Both the position numbers and the translations under genes were made by a program. 12,452 nucleotides of DNA from Actinomycetes bacterium (GTDB lineage Bacteria > Actinomycetota > Actinomycetes > Actinomycetales > Dermatophilaceae). Of the stretch, positions 1 through 7,340 are shown one piece after another (position 1 is the stretch's first letter; each line of letters starts with the position of its first letter). Where the stretch lies: assembly GCA_023389095.1 (NCBI GenBank), contig JAEWFB010000105.1, forward strand, positions 1-12,452. Reading direction: 5' to 3'. The notes under the pieces were generated by a model that ran no database searches, was not told where the DNA came from, and was given only the letters and a program-made list of their open reading frames with translations.

Positions 1-1303
1 TGCCGACGTCGATGCCGCGGGTGGGCTCGTCGATGATGAGTAGGTCCGGCTCGGAGGCGAGCCACTTGGCGATGACGACCTTCTGCTGGTTGCCGCCGCT
101 CATCGTGTTGGCCGCCATGTCCAGGGCGTTCGTCTTGACCTCGAGCCGGGCCGCCCACGGACCGCTCGCCCGGTTCTCCCGCGCGCGGGTGATGAGGCCG
201 GCCGTCGTCAGCTTGTGCCGGATGACCGAGGAGATGTTGTCGGCGACCGAGGCGTCGGTGACGAGTCCCTGCTTGCGGCGGTCCTCGGGGATGAACGCCA
301 TTCCGGACCGGATCGCGGCCGTCGGGTTCGCGGGCGGCACCGCGACGCCCTTCATCGTGACGGTGCCGGAGTCGTAGCGGTCAACGCCGAAGACGGCGCG
401 GGCGATCTCACTGCGTCCGGCGCCGACGAGGCCTGCCAGCCCGACGATCTCACCGCGTCGGACCGAGAACGACACGTCGTGGAAGGTGCCGGTGGAGCTG
501 AGCGCCTCGACCTCGAGGACGACCTCGCCGACCTCGGCTGCGACCTTGGGGAAGAGCTCCTCGACCTCGCGGCCGACCATGAGGTTGACGATCTCGCCGA
601 CGGAGGTCTCGTTGATCGCGCGGGTGTCGATGTAGGCGCCGTCGCGCATGACGGTGACGGTGTCGCAGAGGGAGAAGACCTCGTCGAACCGGTGGGAGAT
701 GAAGACGATGGCGCGGCCCTCGTCGCGCAGCTGGCGGGCGACGGTGAAGAGGCGCTCGACCTCGACGCCGGACAGCGCCGCGGTCGGCTCGTCCATGATG
801 AGGACCTTGGCGTCGAGGGAGATGGCCTTGGCGATCTCGATGATCTGCTGGTCGGCGATGGACAGGCCCAGGGCCGGACGGCGCGGGTCGATGTGCACGC
901 CGAGCCCCGCGAAGAGCCGCGCGGCCTCGGCGTACATCGCCGGCTTGTCGATGCGGCGCGCTCGACCGAGCACCTGCCGACCCATGAAGATGTTCTCCGT
1001 GACCGACAGGTCGGGGAACAGCGTGGGCTCCTGGTAGATGACGGCGACGCCCGCGGCCTTGGACTCGGCGGTGGAGCCGAAGTCGACCGGCTGGCCGTCG
1101 AGGAGGAACTCGCCGCTGTCGCGGCGGTGGACGCCGGCGACCATCTTGACGAGCGTCGACTTGCCGGCGCCGTTCTCACCGACCAGCGCATGGATGGAAC
1201 CGGCGTGGGCCTCGAGACTGCCCGACCTCAGCGCCAGCACCGGGCCGAACGACTTCGACACGTCTCGCAGTTCCAGAATCGCGGGTGGCCGCGGTTCGCT
1301 CAT
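1..1303 (-). CDS. Sugar ABC transporter ATP-binding protein, RbsA/MglA type (3' end cut by window edge)
   Basis: This is the energising subunit of a CUT2-type (ribose/galactose-like) sugar importer: a cytoplasmic tandem ATPase that drives a membrane permease. I translated 434 codons from the ATG at 1303; the frame stays open to the window edge, where the C-terminal part is missing. Two ATPase halves are visible. The first has Walker A GENGAGKST (residues 42-50), a degenerate signature (LSIADQQ), Walker B VLIMDEPTAAL and an H-loop (ISHRFDEV). The second has the family's atypical Walker A GLVGAGRSE, a conserved PEDRR stretch, the signature MSGGNQQK, and Walker B LLIIDEPTRGIDVG at the edge. These are the classic differences between the two halves of RbsA-type proteins. 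An AAGG-like Shine-Dalgarno sequence lies upstream of the ATG. It is divergent from a LacI-family gene whose likely operator overlaps its promoter. Permease and binding-protein genes are expected beyond the left edge. The sugar cannot be told from this subunit. Confidence 0.95.
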   Translation of the reverse strand, partial: MSEPRPPAILELRDVSKSFGPVLALRSGSLEAHAGSIHALVGENGAGKSTLVKMVAGVHRRDSGEFLLDGQPVDFGSTAESKAAGVAVIYQEPTLFPDLSVTENIFMGRQVLGRARRIDKPAMYAEAARLFAGLGVHIDPRRPALGLSIADQQIIEIAKAISLDAKVLIMDEPTAALSGVEVERLFTVARQLRDEGRAIVFISHRFDEVFSLCDTVTVMRDGAYIDTRAINETSVGEIVNLMVGREVEELFPKVAAEVGEVVLEVEALSSTGTFHDVSFSVRRGEIVGLAGLVGAGRSEIARAVFGVDRYDSGTVTMKGVAVPPANPTAAIRSGMAFIPEDRRKQGLVTDASVADNISSVIRHKLTTAGLITRARENRASGPWAARLEVKTNALDMAANTMSGGNQQKVVIAKWLASEPDLLIIDEPTRGIDVG

Positions 1304-1319
1304 AGTGCACCTTGCCTCA

Positions 1320-1333
1320 TTGAAAGGTTTCAA
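1320..1333. promoter_or_regulatory. LacI-family operator O1 (perfect 14-bp palindrome apart from centre)
   Basis: TTGAAAGGTTTCAA has six-base arms that are perfect inverted repeats around a central GG, the form expected for a LacI-family dimer site. It lies immediately downstream of the predicted -10 box of the ABC operon, covering roughly +1 to +14, so a bound repressor would block initiation. The adjacent gene encodes a LacI-family protein, the natural candidate to bind it. Binding is inferred. Confidence 0.75.
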
Positions 1334-1340
1334 CAGGACG

Positions 1341-1369
1341 ACCGTACCGGCGTCGTCTGACGCGGTCAA
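1341..1369 (-). promoter_or_regulatory. Sigma70-like promoter of the sugar ABC operon
   Basis: On the minus strand there is a -35 hexamer TTGACC (1364-1369), a 17-bp spacer and a -10 hexamer TACGGT (1341-1346). Transcription would start around 1333-1335, about 30 nt before the ABC ATPase ATG. The first palindromic operator begins at essentially that point. Spacing and both hexamers fit a housekeeping promoter well; the start site itself is inferred. Confidence 0.65.
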
Positions 1370-1456
1370 TGACTTTGCCAAGATCCACAGAGAGACGCTG
1401 TGCCGGAGCGTCATTCGATGCGGTCGCGAGGTAGGGTGAGGCGTCCGGTGCCCCTG

Positions 1457-1470
1457 TTGAAAAGTTTTAG
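1457..1470. promoter_or_regulatory. Second, weaker LacI-type operator O2 in front of the repressor gene
   Basis: TTGAAAAGTTTTAG matches O1 at 11 of 14 positions. It ends inside the AGGAAG Shine-Dalgarno sequence (1469-1474) of the LacI-family gene, so occupancy would interfere with that gene's transcription and suggests autoregulation. A possible -10 box for that gene (TAGGGT, 1432-1437) lies just upstream, without a convincing -35. The centres of the two sites are 137 bp apart. Confidence 0.55.
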
Positions 1471-1478
1471 GAAGAGCC

Positions 1479-2486
1479 ATGTCGGTCAGCGTCAAGGACG
1501 TCGCCCTCGCTGCCGGCGTGTCACTCGGGACCGTGTCCAACGTGCTCAACCGCCCGGAGCGCGTCAGCGCCAAGACGCGCCAGCGCGTGGAGCGCGCCAT
1601 GGCCGAGCTCAACTTCGTCCGCAACGAGAGCGCCCGGCTGCTCCGGGCCGGACGCAGCAGCACCCTCGCCTACGTGGTCCTCGACGTGGCCAACCCGTTC
1701 TTCACCGACGTCGCCCGAGGCATCGAGGACGCCGCGTCCGGCGCGGACCTCGTGCTCTACACCTGCAACAGCGACAACAGCCTCGAGCGAGAGCGGGTGT
1801 ACCTGAGCCGGCTCGAGGAGCAGCGCGTCGCCGGGGTGCTGGTCACCCCGGTCCAGCCCGACGACCCCACTCTGGTCCAGGTCTCCGAGCGGGGCACGCC
1901 CGTGGTCATCGTCGACCGCACGCGGGACGACCACCTGCTGTGCAGCGTGTCGGTCGACGACGTGTTCGGTGGCCGCCTCGCCGCCGAGCACCTCATCGAC
2001 CGCGGCCACGAGCGCATCGCGTTCGTCGGCGGCCCCGACTCCATCGGACAGGTCCGCGACCGTCGCGCCGGCGCGACCGCCGCCATCCGCGACGCGGGGC
2101 TCCCCCTCGACCACCTGGTCCCCGTCGGGACCGACGCCCTCACCGTCGCCGCCGGACGCCTCGCCGGTGCCCGCATCGCGGGGCTGCCTCGCTCGCGCCG
2201 TCCCACGGCTGCCTTCTGCGCCAACGACCTTCTCGCCCTCGGCCTGCTCCAGCAGTGCGTCGCGCTCGGCGTCGACGTGCCCGGCGACCTCGCCATCGTC
2301 GGCTACGACGACATCGAGTTCGCCGGCGCCGCAGCGGTGCCCCTGACGTCCGTGCGCCAGCCGCGGCATCTGCTCGGCCAGCGCGCGGCGGAGCTGCTGC
2401 TGGAAGAGACGACCGACCCGGGCCACCGCCACCGGCACGTCGAGTTCACGCCGGAGATCGTCGCCCGCGCCTCGACGTTGGGCTGA
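1479..2486 (+). CDS. LacI-family transcriptional repressor
   Basis: A DNA-binding repressor that probably controls the divergent sugar ABC operon and itself, releasing DNA when the transported sugar or a derivative binds. The protein has 335 aa, the normal size for the family. Residues 4-23 form the helix-turn-helix (VKDVALAAGVSLGTVSNVL), residues about 46-58 the hinge (NFVRNESARLLRA), and from about 62 to the end there is a periplasmic-binding-protein-like effector domain starting with the typical LDVANPFFTDVARGIEDAA. Near the end GYDDIEFAGAAAVPLTSVRQP is also characteristic. The ATG at 1479 is favoured because AGGAAG sits 4-5 nt upstream and the HTH begins within a few residues. A stem-loop follows the stop codon. 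The effector is unknown; a sugar is inferred from the neighbouring transporter. Confidence 0.95.
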   Translation: MSVSVKDVALAAGVSLGTVSNVLNRPERVSAKTRQRVERAMAELNFVRNESARLLRAGRSSTLAYVVLDVANPFFTDVARGIEDAASGADLVLYTCNSDNSLERERVYLSRLEEQRVAGVLVTPVQPDDPTLVQVSERGTPVVIVDRTRDDHLLCSVSVDDVFGGRLAAEHLIDRGHERIAFVGGPDSIGQVRDRRAGATAAIRDAGLPLDHLVPVGTDALTVAAGRLAGARIAGLPRSRRPTAAFCANDLLALGLLQQCVALGVDVPGDLAIVGYDDIEFAGAAAVPLTSVRQPRHLLGQRAAELLLEETTDPGHRHRHVEFTPEIVARASTLG

Positions 2487-2525
2487 CCTCCGACTCGGTG
2501 TGGTCAGGGTTCAGCGTCAAGACCT

Positions 2526-2552
2526 CTGGAAGCGGAGATCCCCCGCCTCCAG
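2526..2552 (+). terminator. Terminator-like hairpin after the LacI-family gene
   Basis: CTGGAAGCGG (2526-2535) and CCGCCTCCAG (2543-2552) pair over 10 positions with a single A-C mismatch around a 7-nt loop. It lies 39 bp after the repressor stop codon. The downstream sequence has no T tract, as is common in high-GC actinobacteria, so termination is likely but not certain. Confidence 0.55.
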
Positions 2553-2611
2553 GGCCCTCCTCATCCGTTGCGGGCGATCAGAGAGGCGTGCACGGGTGAC
2601 AGTCTGGACCC

Positions 2612-4006
2612 GTGGCTCCTGACGGAAAGCCGGCGCAGCACGTGGGGCAGTCTCCTGCTGCGCCGCGCCGCAGGGTCACGTTCAGGCAACGCGCCTGGGC
2701 ACGCATCGGGGAGGTGGCTGCGCGCCGGATGGCACCCCTGGCCGCCGCTCCGGTGCCTGAGCCCGAAGCGGTTCCCGCCCCGCCACCAGAGGCCGTGCTC
2801 GACCTGCTGCGGCATCTGGGAGTCGCCATGTCCCGCGCGGGAGAACCTGCCGACCGTGTCGCCCTGATCCTGGGACGGGTCGCCGAGGTGTACGGCGCCA
2901 CGGGTGTGACCTTCTTCGTGGTTCCGACCGGGGTCCTCGTGCGCATCGACCTGGGAACGTCGAGCAGGGTGGACTTCGAGACCGGGGGCAGCAGCCCCCT
3001 GCGTCTGGACCAGGTGGATGCGCTGTACCGGCTCATCGACGACATCCGTTACGGACAGGTGAGCGCCGAGGCTGCGATGGCACGCCTGCAGGAGCTGGGG
3101 ACGGCAGAGCCGAGGTTCGGCGCCGTCATCGCCGTGCTGGGCGGCGGAGTCCTCACGGTCGGTCTGGGGCTCATGCTCGACCCCACCGCCAGCACGCTGC
3201 CGGCGTTCCTGGTCCTGGGCTTCCTCGTGGGACTGCTTCGCTGGTGGGCGGATCGCGAGCCCATCCTGACGCTGGTGCTTCCGGTGGTCGCCGCCGTGGC
3301 CGTCACCTGGCTCGTGTTCGCGTGGCTGGCCCCCGCGCTCGACGTCGAGGCCCTGCACATCGTCATCCCCGCCCTCGTCACCTTCCTGCCGGGGGCGGCA
3401 CTGACGATGGCGACGGTGGAGCTGGCGACCGGCGACATGCTCGCGGGATCGGCACGCCTGGTCTATGGCCTGGAACGGCTCCTGCTGCTGAGCTTCGGGA
3501 TCGCCGTAGGGGCCCAGCTCGCCGGACGGCCACAGTCATCCACCCCGGGCGGCTCGGCCCTCGGTGCCTGGGCACCCTGGCTCGGGGTGCTCATCTTCGG
3601 GCTGGGCCAGTACATCGCCTCGTCGGCGCCCCGACGCACCCTGGGGTGGTTGCTGGTCGTCCTCTACATCGCGTACGGGGTGCAGGCGTTGTCGGGCCTC
3701 GTGATCGGCTCTCTGGGTGCCAGCTTCCTGGCGGCCGCGGTGATCCTGCCGGTGTGCTACGCGATCCAGAGCCGTCGAAGCGGTCCACCGGTCCCGGTCA
3801 CCTTCCTGCCCACGTTCTGGCTGCTGGTGCCCGGGGCGCTCGGGCTGGCCGGCGTCGCGCAGATCGTCGGCGCCGACCAGGCCGCCGGCCTCGGCGACTT
3901 CCTCAACGCCCTCCTGTCGATCGTCGCCATCGCCGTCGGTGTCCTCGTCGGCTCGGGAATCTCCGAGCGGATCGGACGGACGACCTCCACCTGGCGAGGC
4001 ATCTAG
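2612..4006 (+). CDS. ThrE-like threonine/serine exporter family membrane protein
   Basis: A 464-aa integral membrane protein of the ThrE family, whose founding member in Corynebacterium glutamicum exports threonine and serine. Residues about 62-165 form the soluble N-terminal part (LRHLGVAMSRAGEPADRV, then VTFFVVPTGVLVRID). From about 170 on there are roughly ten hydrophobic segments. Two family hallmarks are present: TFLPGAALTMATVELATGD (residues 257-275) followed by GSARLVYG, and the related TFWLLVPGALGL (401-412) in the second half. It therefore carries both halves (ThrE and ThrE_2 regions) in one chain, close to the usual length. The GTG at 2612 is the first in-frame start after a stop codon at 2597. 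It has no clear ribosome-binding site, and the first 60 residues are Pro/Ala-rich, so translation may begin further in. It converges on the M20 peptidase gene. Exporter identity rests on family; the substrate is inferred. Confidence 0.88.
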   Translation: MAPDGKPAQHVGQSPAAPRRRVTFRQRAWARIGEVAARRMAPLAAAPVPEPEAVPAPPPEAVLDLLRHLGVAMSRAGEPADRVALILGRVAEVYGATGVTFFVVPTGVLVRIDLGTSSRVDFETGGSSPLRLDQVDALYRLIDDIRYGQVSAEAAMARLQELGTAEPRFGAVIAVLGGGVLTVGLGLMLDPTASTLPAFLVLGFLVGLLRWWADREPILTLVLPVVAAVAVTWLVFAWLAPALDVEALHIVIPALVTFLPGAALTMATVELATGDMLAGSARLVYGLERLLLLSFGIAVGAQLAGRPQSSTPGGSALGAWAPWLGVLIFGLGQYIASSAPRRTLGWLLVVLYIAYGVQALSGLVIGSLGASFLAAAVILPVCYAIQSRRSGPPVPVTFLPTFWLLVPGALGLAGVAQIVGADQAAGLGDFLNALLSIVAIAVGVLVGSGISERIGRTTSTWRGI

Positions 4007-4021
4007 CCCGGACCGGCCAGG

Positions 4022-4057
4022 CCGACGCCTCAGGGTCAGCCGGCGCCGAGGCGTCGG
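4022..4057. terminator. Bidirectional terminator-like hairpin between convergent genes
   Basis: CCGACGCCT (4022-4030) and AGGCGTCGG (4049-4057) are a perfect 9-bp inverted repeat with an 18-nt loop. The structure lies 15 bp after the stop codon of the ThrE-like gene and includes the last codons and stop of the M20 gene read from the other side. It could stop transcription in both directions. No T tract is seen. Confidence 0.5.
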
Positions 4058-5376
4058 AGGAACAGGGCCTCCGCGACGGCCAGGTCGGCGATCTCCCGGG
4101 GATCCACGCTCTCGTTGGGCGCGTGGATCAGGGCCTGCGGCTCTTCGACGCCCATGAGGATGAGCTCAGCGCCGGGGTAGGTCTCGGCGAACACGTTGCA
4201 GAGGGGGATCGAGCCGCCTTGGCCCAGATGGACCATGGGTCGCCCGAAGGCCTCTTGCATGGCCGCGCCCATGGCGCGGTAGGCGGGGCCGTCGGTGCGG
4301 GCCAGGAACGGCGACCCGGTTGCCTCCGTCTCGACGCTGACCTGAACACCCCACGGCGCCGCCCCGAGCAGGTGCTCGCGCAGGGCCTTCTCGGCGGTGG
4401 CCGGCTCGGTCCCGGGAGGAATCCGCAGGTTGAGCCGCGCCCGCGCGTGCGGCGAGATGGCCGCGGCGGAGCCGAGCACCGGCGGGCAGTCGATGCCCAG
4501 GATGGTGAGGGCCGGACGCGCCCAGAGCATGTCGGAGACGGTTCCGCTCCCCAGCAGGTCCGCACCCTCGACCAGTCCTGCGTCGGTGCGGAACTGCTCG
4601 GGCGGGTAGGGCTCGCCAGGCCAGGCCTGGCCATGGTCCAGCCCGGTCACGGTGGTGTCGCCCTTCGGGTCGCGCAGCGTGCCCAGCATGGCGACCAGAG
4701 CCGCGAGGGCGTCCGGGGCGGCTCCGCCGAACATCCCGGAGTGCACCTCCGATGACAACGCGTCGACGCTGACCACGACGTTGACCATGCCGCGGAGGCT
4801 CACGGTCGCGGCGGGGACGCCGACGGCCGCGTTTCCCGTGTCGCAGACGAGGATGGTGTCGGCCCGGAGCAGCTCCGCGTGCTTGGGCACGAAGTCCTCG
4901 AGGCCGCCGGTCCCCTGCTCCTCCGAACCCTCGACCACGAGCTTGAGGTTGACCGGCACGTCGTCACCCAGGGCCCGTAAGGCGGTGAGGTGCATGACGA
5001 TGTTGCCCTTGCAGTCGGCCGCACCGCGCCCGTACCAGCGTCCGTCGACCTCGGTGAGCGTGAAGGGTGAAGTGCGCCAGGCGTTCTCGTCAAGGGGCGG
5101 CTGGACGTCGTAGTGGGCGTAGAGCAGGACGGTCGGGGCGGTCGGGTCCGCGCACGGCCGCGAACCGACGACCGCCTGGCTGCCGTCCACCGTCTCCTCC
5201 AGGTGGGCGTCACGGAAGCCCTCCGCGGCGAAGGCGTCCACGACCCACTGGGCGGCCTGCGCGCACGCTTCCGGCGGGTACTGCCGGGGATCTGCGACCG
5301 ACGGCATCGCCACCAGCTCGGCAAGGTCCGTTCGCGCGCGTCCCATCAGCCCGGTCACCCGGTCACGCAGGTCCAC
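4036..5376 (-). CDS. M20-family metallo-dipeptidase
   Basis: A cytoplasmic zinc (or other di-metal) peptidase of the M20/carnosinase-CPG2 class that cleaves dipeptides or N-substituted amino acids. At 446 aa it is of normal length and complete. Metal and catalytic residues are visible: H88 and D90 in YAHYDVQPP, bridging D121 in GRGAADCKGN, catalytic E152 with E153 in VEGSEEQG, D179 in VCDTGN, and H418 near the C-terminus (ALIHAPNESVD). SSEVHSGMFGGAAPDAL (from residue 208) is the start of the lid/dimerisation domain, and LGQGGSIPL (384-392) matches the conserved glycine-rich substrate loop. The start is GTG at 5376, 6 bp after the stop of the upstream gene, implying co-transcription and probable translational coupling. 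It is the last gene of a permease/small membrane protein/peptidase operon. Family is certain; the substrate (dipeptide, acyl-amino acid or carbamoyl compound) is not. Confidence 0.93.
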   Translation of the reverse strand: MDLRDRVTGLMGRARTDLAELVAMPSVADPRQYPPEACAQAAQWVVDAFAAEGFRDAHLEETVDGSQAVVGSRPCADPTAPTVLLYAHYDVQPPLDENAWRTSPFTLTEVDGRWYGRGAADCKGNIVMHLTALRALGDDVPVNLKLVVEGSEEQGTGGLEDFVPKHAELLRADTILVCDTGNAAVGVPAATVSLRGMVNVVVSVDALSSEVHSGMFGGAAPDALAALVAMLGTLRDPKGDTTVTGLDHGQAWPGEPYPPEQFRTDAGLVEGADLLGSGTVSDMLWARPALTILGIDCPPVLGSAAAISPHARARLNLRIPPGTEPATAEKALREHLLGAAPWGVQVSVETEATGSPFLARTDGPAYRAMGAAMQEAFGRPMVHLGQGGSIPLCNVFAETYPGAELILMGVEEPQALIHAPNESVDPREIADLAVAEALFLRRLGAG

Positions 5377-5382
5377 GCGTCA

Positions 5383-5826
5383 TCAGCTCTTCACGGTGTC
5401 GCCGAGGTTCAGGCTGTTGACGAACTCCTGGAAGGTCGGCACGTCGCCGGGACAGTAGACCTTCATGATGAGCAGCTGGGCGTCCACGACGCGTCGGTCG
5501 GCGATGACCGGCCGCATGCCGGGACCGGCAGCGCCGTTCATCAGCTGCTGCGCCAGGACTCCCCGGCGAAGAGCCCCGTTGGGGTCGTCACACACGGAGC
5601 CGCCGTCGTTGCCGAAGAGTCGCACCAGCGTCTCCTGGCTCGGGGCGCGGGCGCCGGCGGCGGTGAGGGCGGCGCTGAGCTGGACCGCCTTCTGCTGTGC
5701 CTGCTGCGAGGTCTTCCCGGAGTGGAAGGTGAACAACGCGATCACCGCGAGCACCAGCACCGCGGCCCCCATGACGAGGTACGTGGTCCGGGTCTCCTTG
5801 TCCGAGGAGGTTTCCGTGACGGTCAT
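5383..5826 (-). CDS. Uncharacterised single-span membrane protein, 147 aa
   Basis: I do not recognise a characterised family. A short polar N-terminus is followed by one hydrophobic helix (about residues 16-34) and a soluble C-terminal region of about 110 residues, which an uncleaved N-terminal anchor would place outside the membrane. The soluble part contains two cysteines, C79 in DGGSVCDDPN and C125 in MKVYCPGDVP, that could form a disulfide, plus NGAAGPGMRPVIAD (97-110). The spacing of a Cys and a late YCP motif loosely recalls small actinobacterial secreted proteins such as DUF732, but that is only a resemblance. Its ATG overlaps the stop of the permease gene by four bases (ATGA), with a GGAGG ribosome-binding site 10 nt upstream, and the M20 gene follows after 6 bp. 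Tight coupling to a transporter suggests an accessory subunit or an extracytoplasmic sensor; this is inference. Confidence 0.85.
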   Translation of the reverse strand: MTVTETSSDKETRTTYLVMGAAVLVLAVIALFTFHSGKTSQQAQQKAVQLSAALTAAGARAPSQETLVRLFGNDGGSVCDDPNGALRRGVLAQQLMNGAAGPGMRPVIADRRVVDAQLLIMKVYCPGDVPTFQEFVNSLNLGDTVKS

Positions 5827-7286
5827 GACTGGCTCACCTCCGCGCCGTCTGGTTGCTTCCAGGACGGCTTGCGTGACCGGTAGAAGAGGAACGGCACCAG
5901 CAGGCCGAGACCCAGCGCCCCACCGGCGACGATGAGCAGGTACAGGGCCGGGCTGCCGGACTCGAACTGCGAGGGTGGGATGAACCCGATGAGCAGGGCG
6001 GCCAGCGAGGCTGCGAAGCCGACGCCGCAGAGGGCACCGAGGATCGGGGCGCGGTAGCCACGGACGTGGTCAGGGTCGTTGCGCCGCAGTCGAACTGCGG
6101 CGACGAACATCAGCAGGTACATGATGAGGTAGACCTGCGTGGTGATGACGGAGAAGATCCAGTAGGCGCTCGAGACGTTGGGGATCAGGGCGTAGCCGAG
6201 GCCGATGATCGTCGTCACGATGCCCTGGGCGACCAGGATGTTCTGCTGCACACCGTTCTTGTTGAGCTTCTGCAGCACCGGTGGCAGGTAGCCCTCCTGG
6301 CGGGAGATGAGCAGCAGGCCCTTCGACGGACCCGCGAGCCAGGTGAGCATGCCACCGAGCGATGCGGACACCAGCATGATCCCGAAGATCGGGGTGAGCC
6401 ACTGAGCGCCGAAGTTGGCCAGGACGGCGTCGAAGGCCTGCATCACCCCGGCGGTGAGCGACAGCTCCTGGGCCGGCACGATCCAGGCGATGGCCAGGGC
6501 GGGCAGGATGAAGATCACCAGGACCAGCCCCATCGCGAGGAACATCGACTTCGGGAACTCCTTGCCCGGGTTCTTCAGGCTGCCCACGTGCACCGCGTTC
6601 ATCTCCATGCCGGAGTACGACAGGAAGTTGTTGACGATGAGGACCAGGCTCGAGAGCCCGGCCCAGACCGGGAAGAAGTGGGCTGCGTCCATGGGAGCGG
6701 CCGACGGGTGCCCCTGGCCGAGGAACACGGCCCCCAGCGTGACGAGGATGGCCCCGGGGATCAGGGTGCCGATGATGAGACCCGCACTGGCCAGGCCTGC
6801 CACTCCCTTGGTACCGCGGGAGGAGACCCAGACGCCGGTCCAGTACACGACGACGATCACCAGTGCCGTCCAGACGCCGTTGGAGGCCAGAGCCGGGTTG
6901 ATGACGTACGCCAACGTGCTCGCGACGAAGCCGAGCAGGCTCGGGTAGTAGAAGATCGTCATCGCGAACTGGCACCAGACCGCCAGGAACCCCATCGGTT
7001 TGGAGATGCCGCGCGCCACCCAGTTGTAGACGCCGCCTTCCCAGCCGGAGGCGAGCTCGGCCGAGACCAGCGACGTGGGGATCAGGAACACGATGGCCGG
7101 CACGACGTAGAGGAAGACGCACGCCAGCCCGTACACGGCCATCGTCGGTGCCGCGCGCAGGCTGGCCACCGAGCTGGTCGTCATCATGGCCAGGGCGATC
7201 CACGAGATGTAGGGCGCCGCGGCGGTTCGCGTCTTCGCCCTGCCGACGGGCACCGCCTGACCGCTGGCCCCCTCCACCGTGCTCAT
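5823..7286 (-). CDS. GadC-like APC-superfamily amino acid permease/antiporter
   Basis: A 487-aa inner-membrane transporter with about 12 hydrophobic segments, of the APC superfamily and closest by motif to the glutamate:GABA antiporter (GadC) group. Matching stretches are LASGWEGGVYNWV (78-90), NFLSYSGMEMNAVHVGSLKNPGKEFP (220-245), AGPSKGLLLISRQEGYLPP (318-336), LNKNGVQQNI (341-350) and IGFIPPSQFESGSPALY in the last third. Unlike E. coli GadC, the chain ends about 17 residues after the last helix, so the C-terminal plug is absent. No decarboxylase gene is nearby, so substrates may differ; genes either side are peptidases. I chose the ATG at 7286; an in-frame GTG at 7295 would add three residues and neither has a strong ribosome-binding site. 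The stop overlaps the next start by four bases. The region upstream carries direct repeats that may be regulatory. Confidence 0.92.
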   Translation of the reverse strand: MSTVEGASGQAVPVGRAKTRTAAAPYISWIALAMMTTSSVASLRAAPTMAVYGLACVFLYVVPAIVFLIPTSLVSAELASGWEGGVYNWVARGISKPMGFLAVWCQFAMTIFYYPSLLGFVASTLAYVINPALASNGVWTALVIVVVYWTGVWVSSRGTKGVAGLASAGLIIGTLIPGAILVTLGAVFLGQGHPSAAPMDAAHFFPVWAGLSSLVLIVNNFLSYSGMEMNAVHVGSLKNPGKEFPKSMFLAMGLVLVIFILPALAIAWIVPAQELSLTAGVMQAFDAVLANFGAQWLTPIFGIMLVSASLGGMLTWLAGPSKGLLLISRQEGYLPPVLQKLNKNGVQQNILVAQGIVTTIIGLGYALIPNVSSAYWIFSVITTQVYLIMYLLMFVAAVRLRRNDPDHVRGYRAPILGALCGVGFAASLAALLIGFIPPSQFESGSPALYLLIVAGGALGLGLLVPFLFYRSRKPSWKQPDGAEVSQS

Positions 7287-7340
7287 CGCGACCACCCGGT
7301 GCCCGTCGGGTCAGGTCCCACAGCGACCATGCTGACCACC

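Noticed and set aside
215..1360. Long plus-strand open frame through the ABC gene (381 codons)
   Set aside because: It is an antisense shadow: the minus-strand frame encodes a textbook ABC ATPase, and this translation is low-complexity Asp/Gly/Arg sequence without motifs.
1521..2438. Minus-strand open frame inside the LacI-family gene
   Set aside because: Antisense shadow of a clear LacI-family coding region; high GC keeps opposite frames open.
5823..7286. Glutamate-dependent acid-resistance locus
   Set aside because: The permease is GadC-like, but there is no glutamate decarboxylase in the window and the pH-sensing C-terminal plug is missing.
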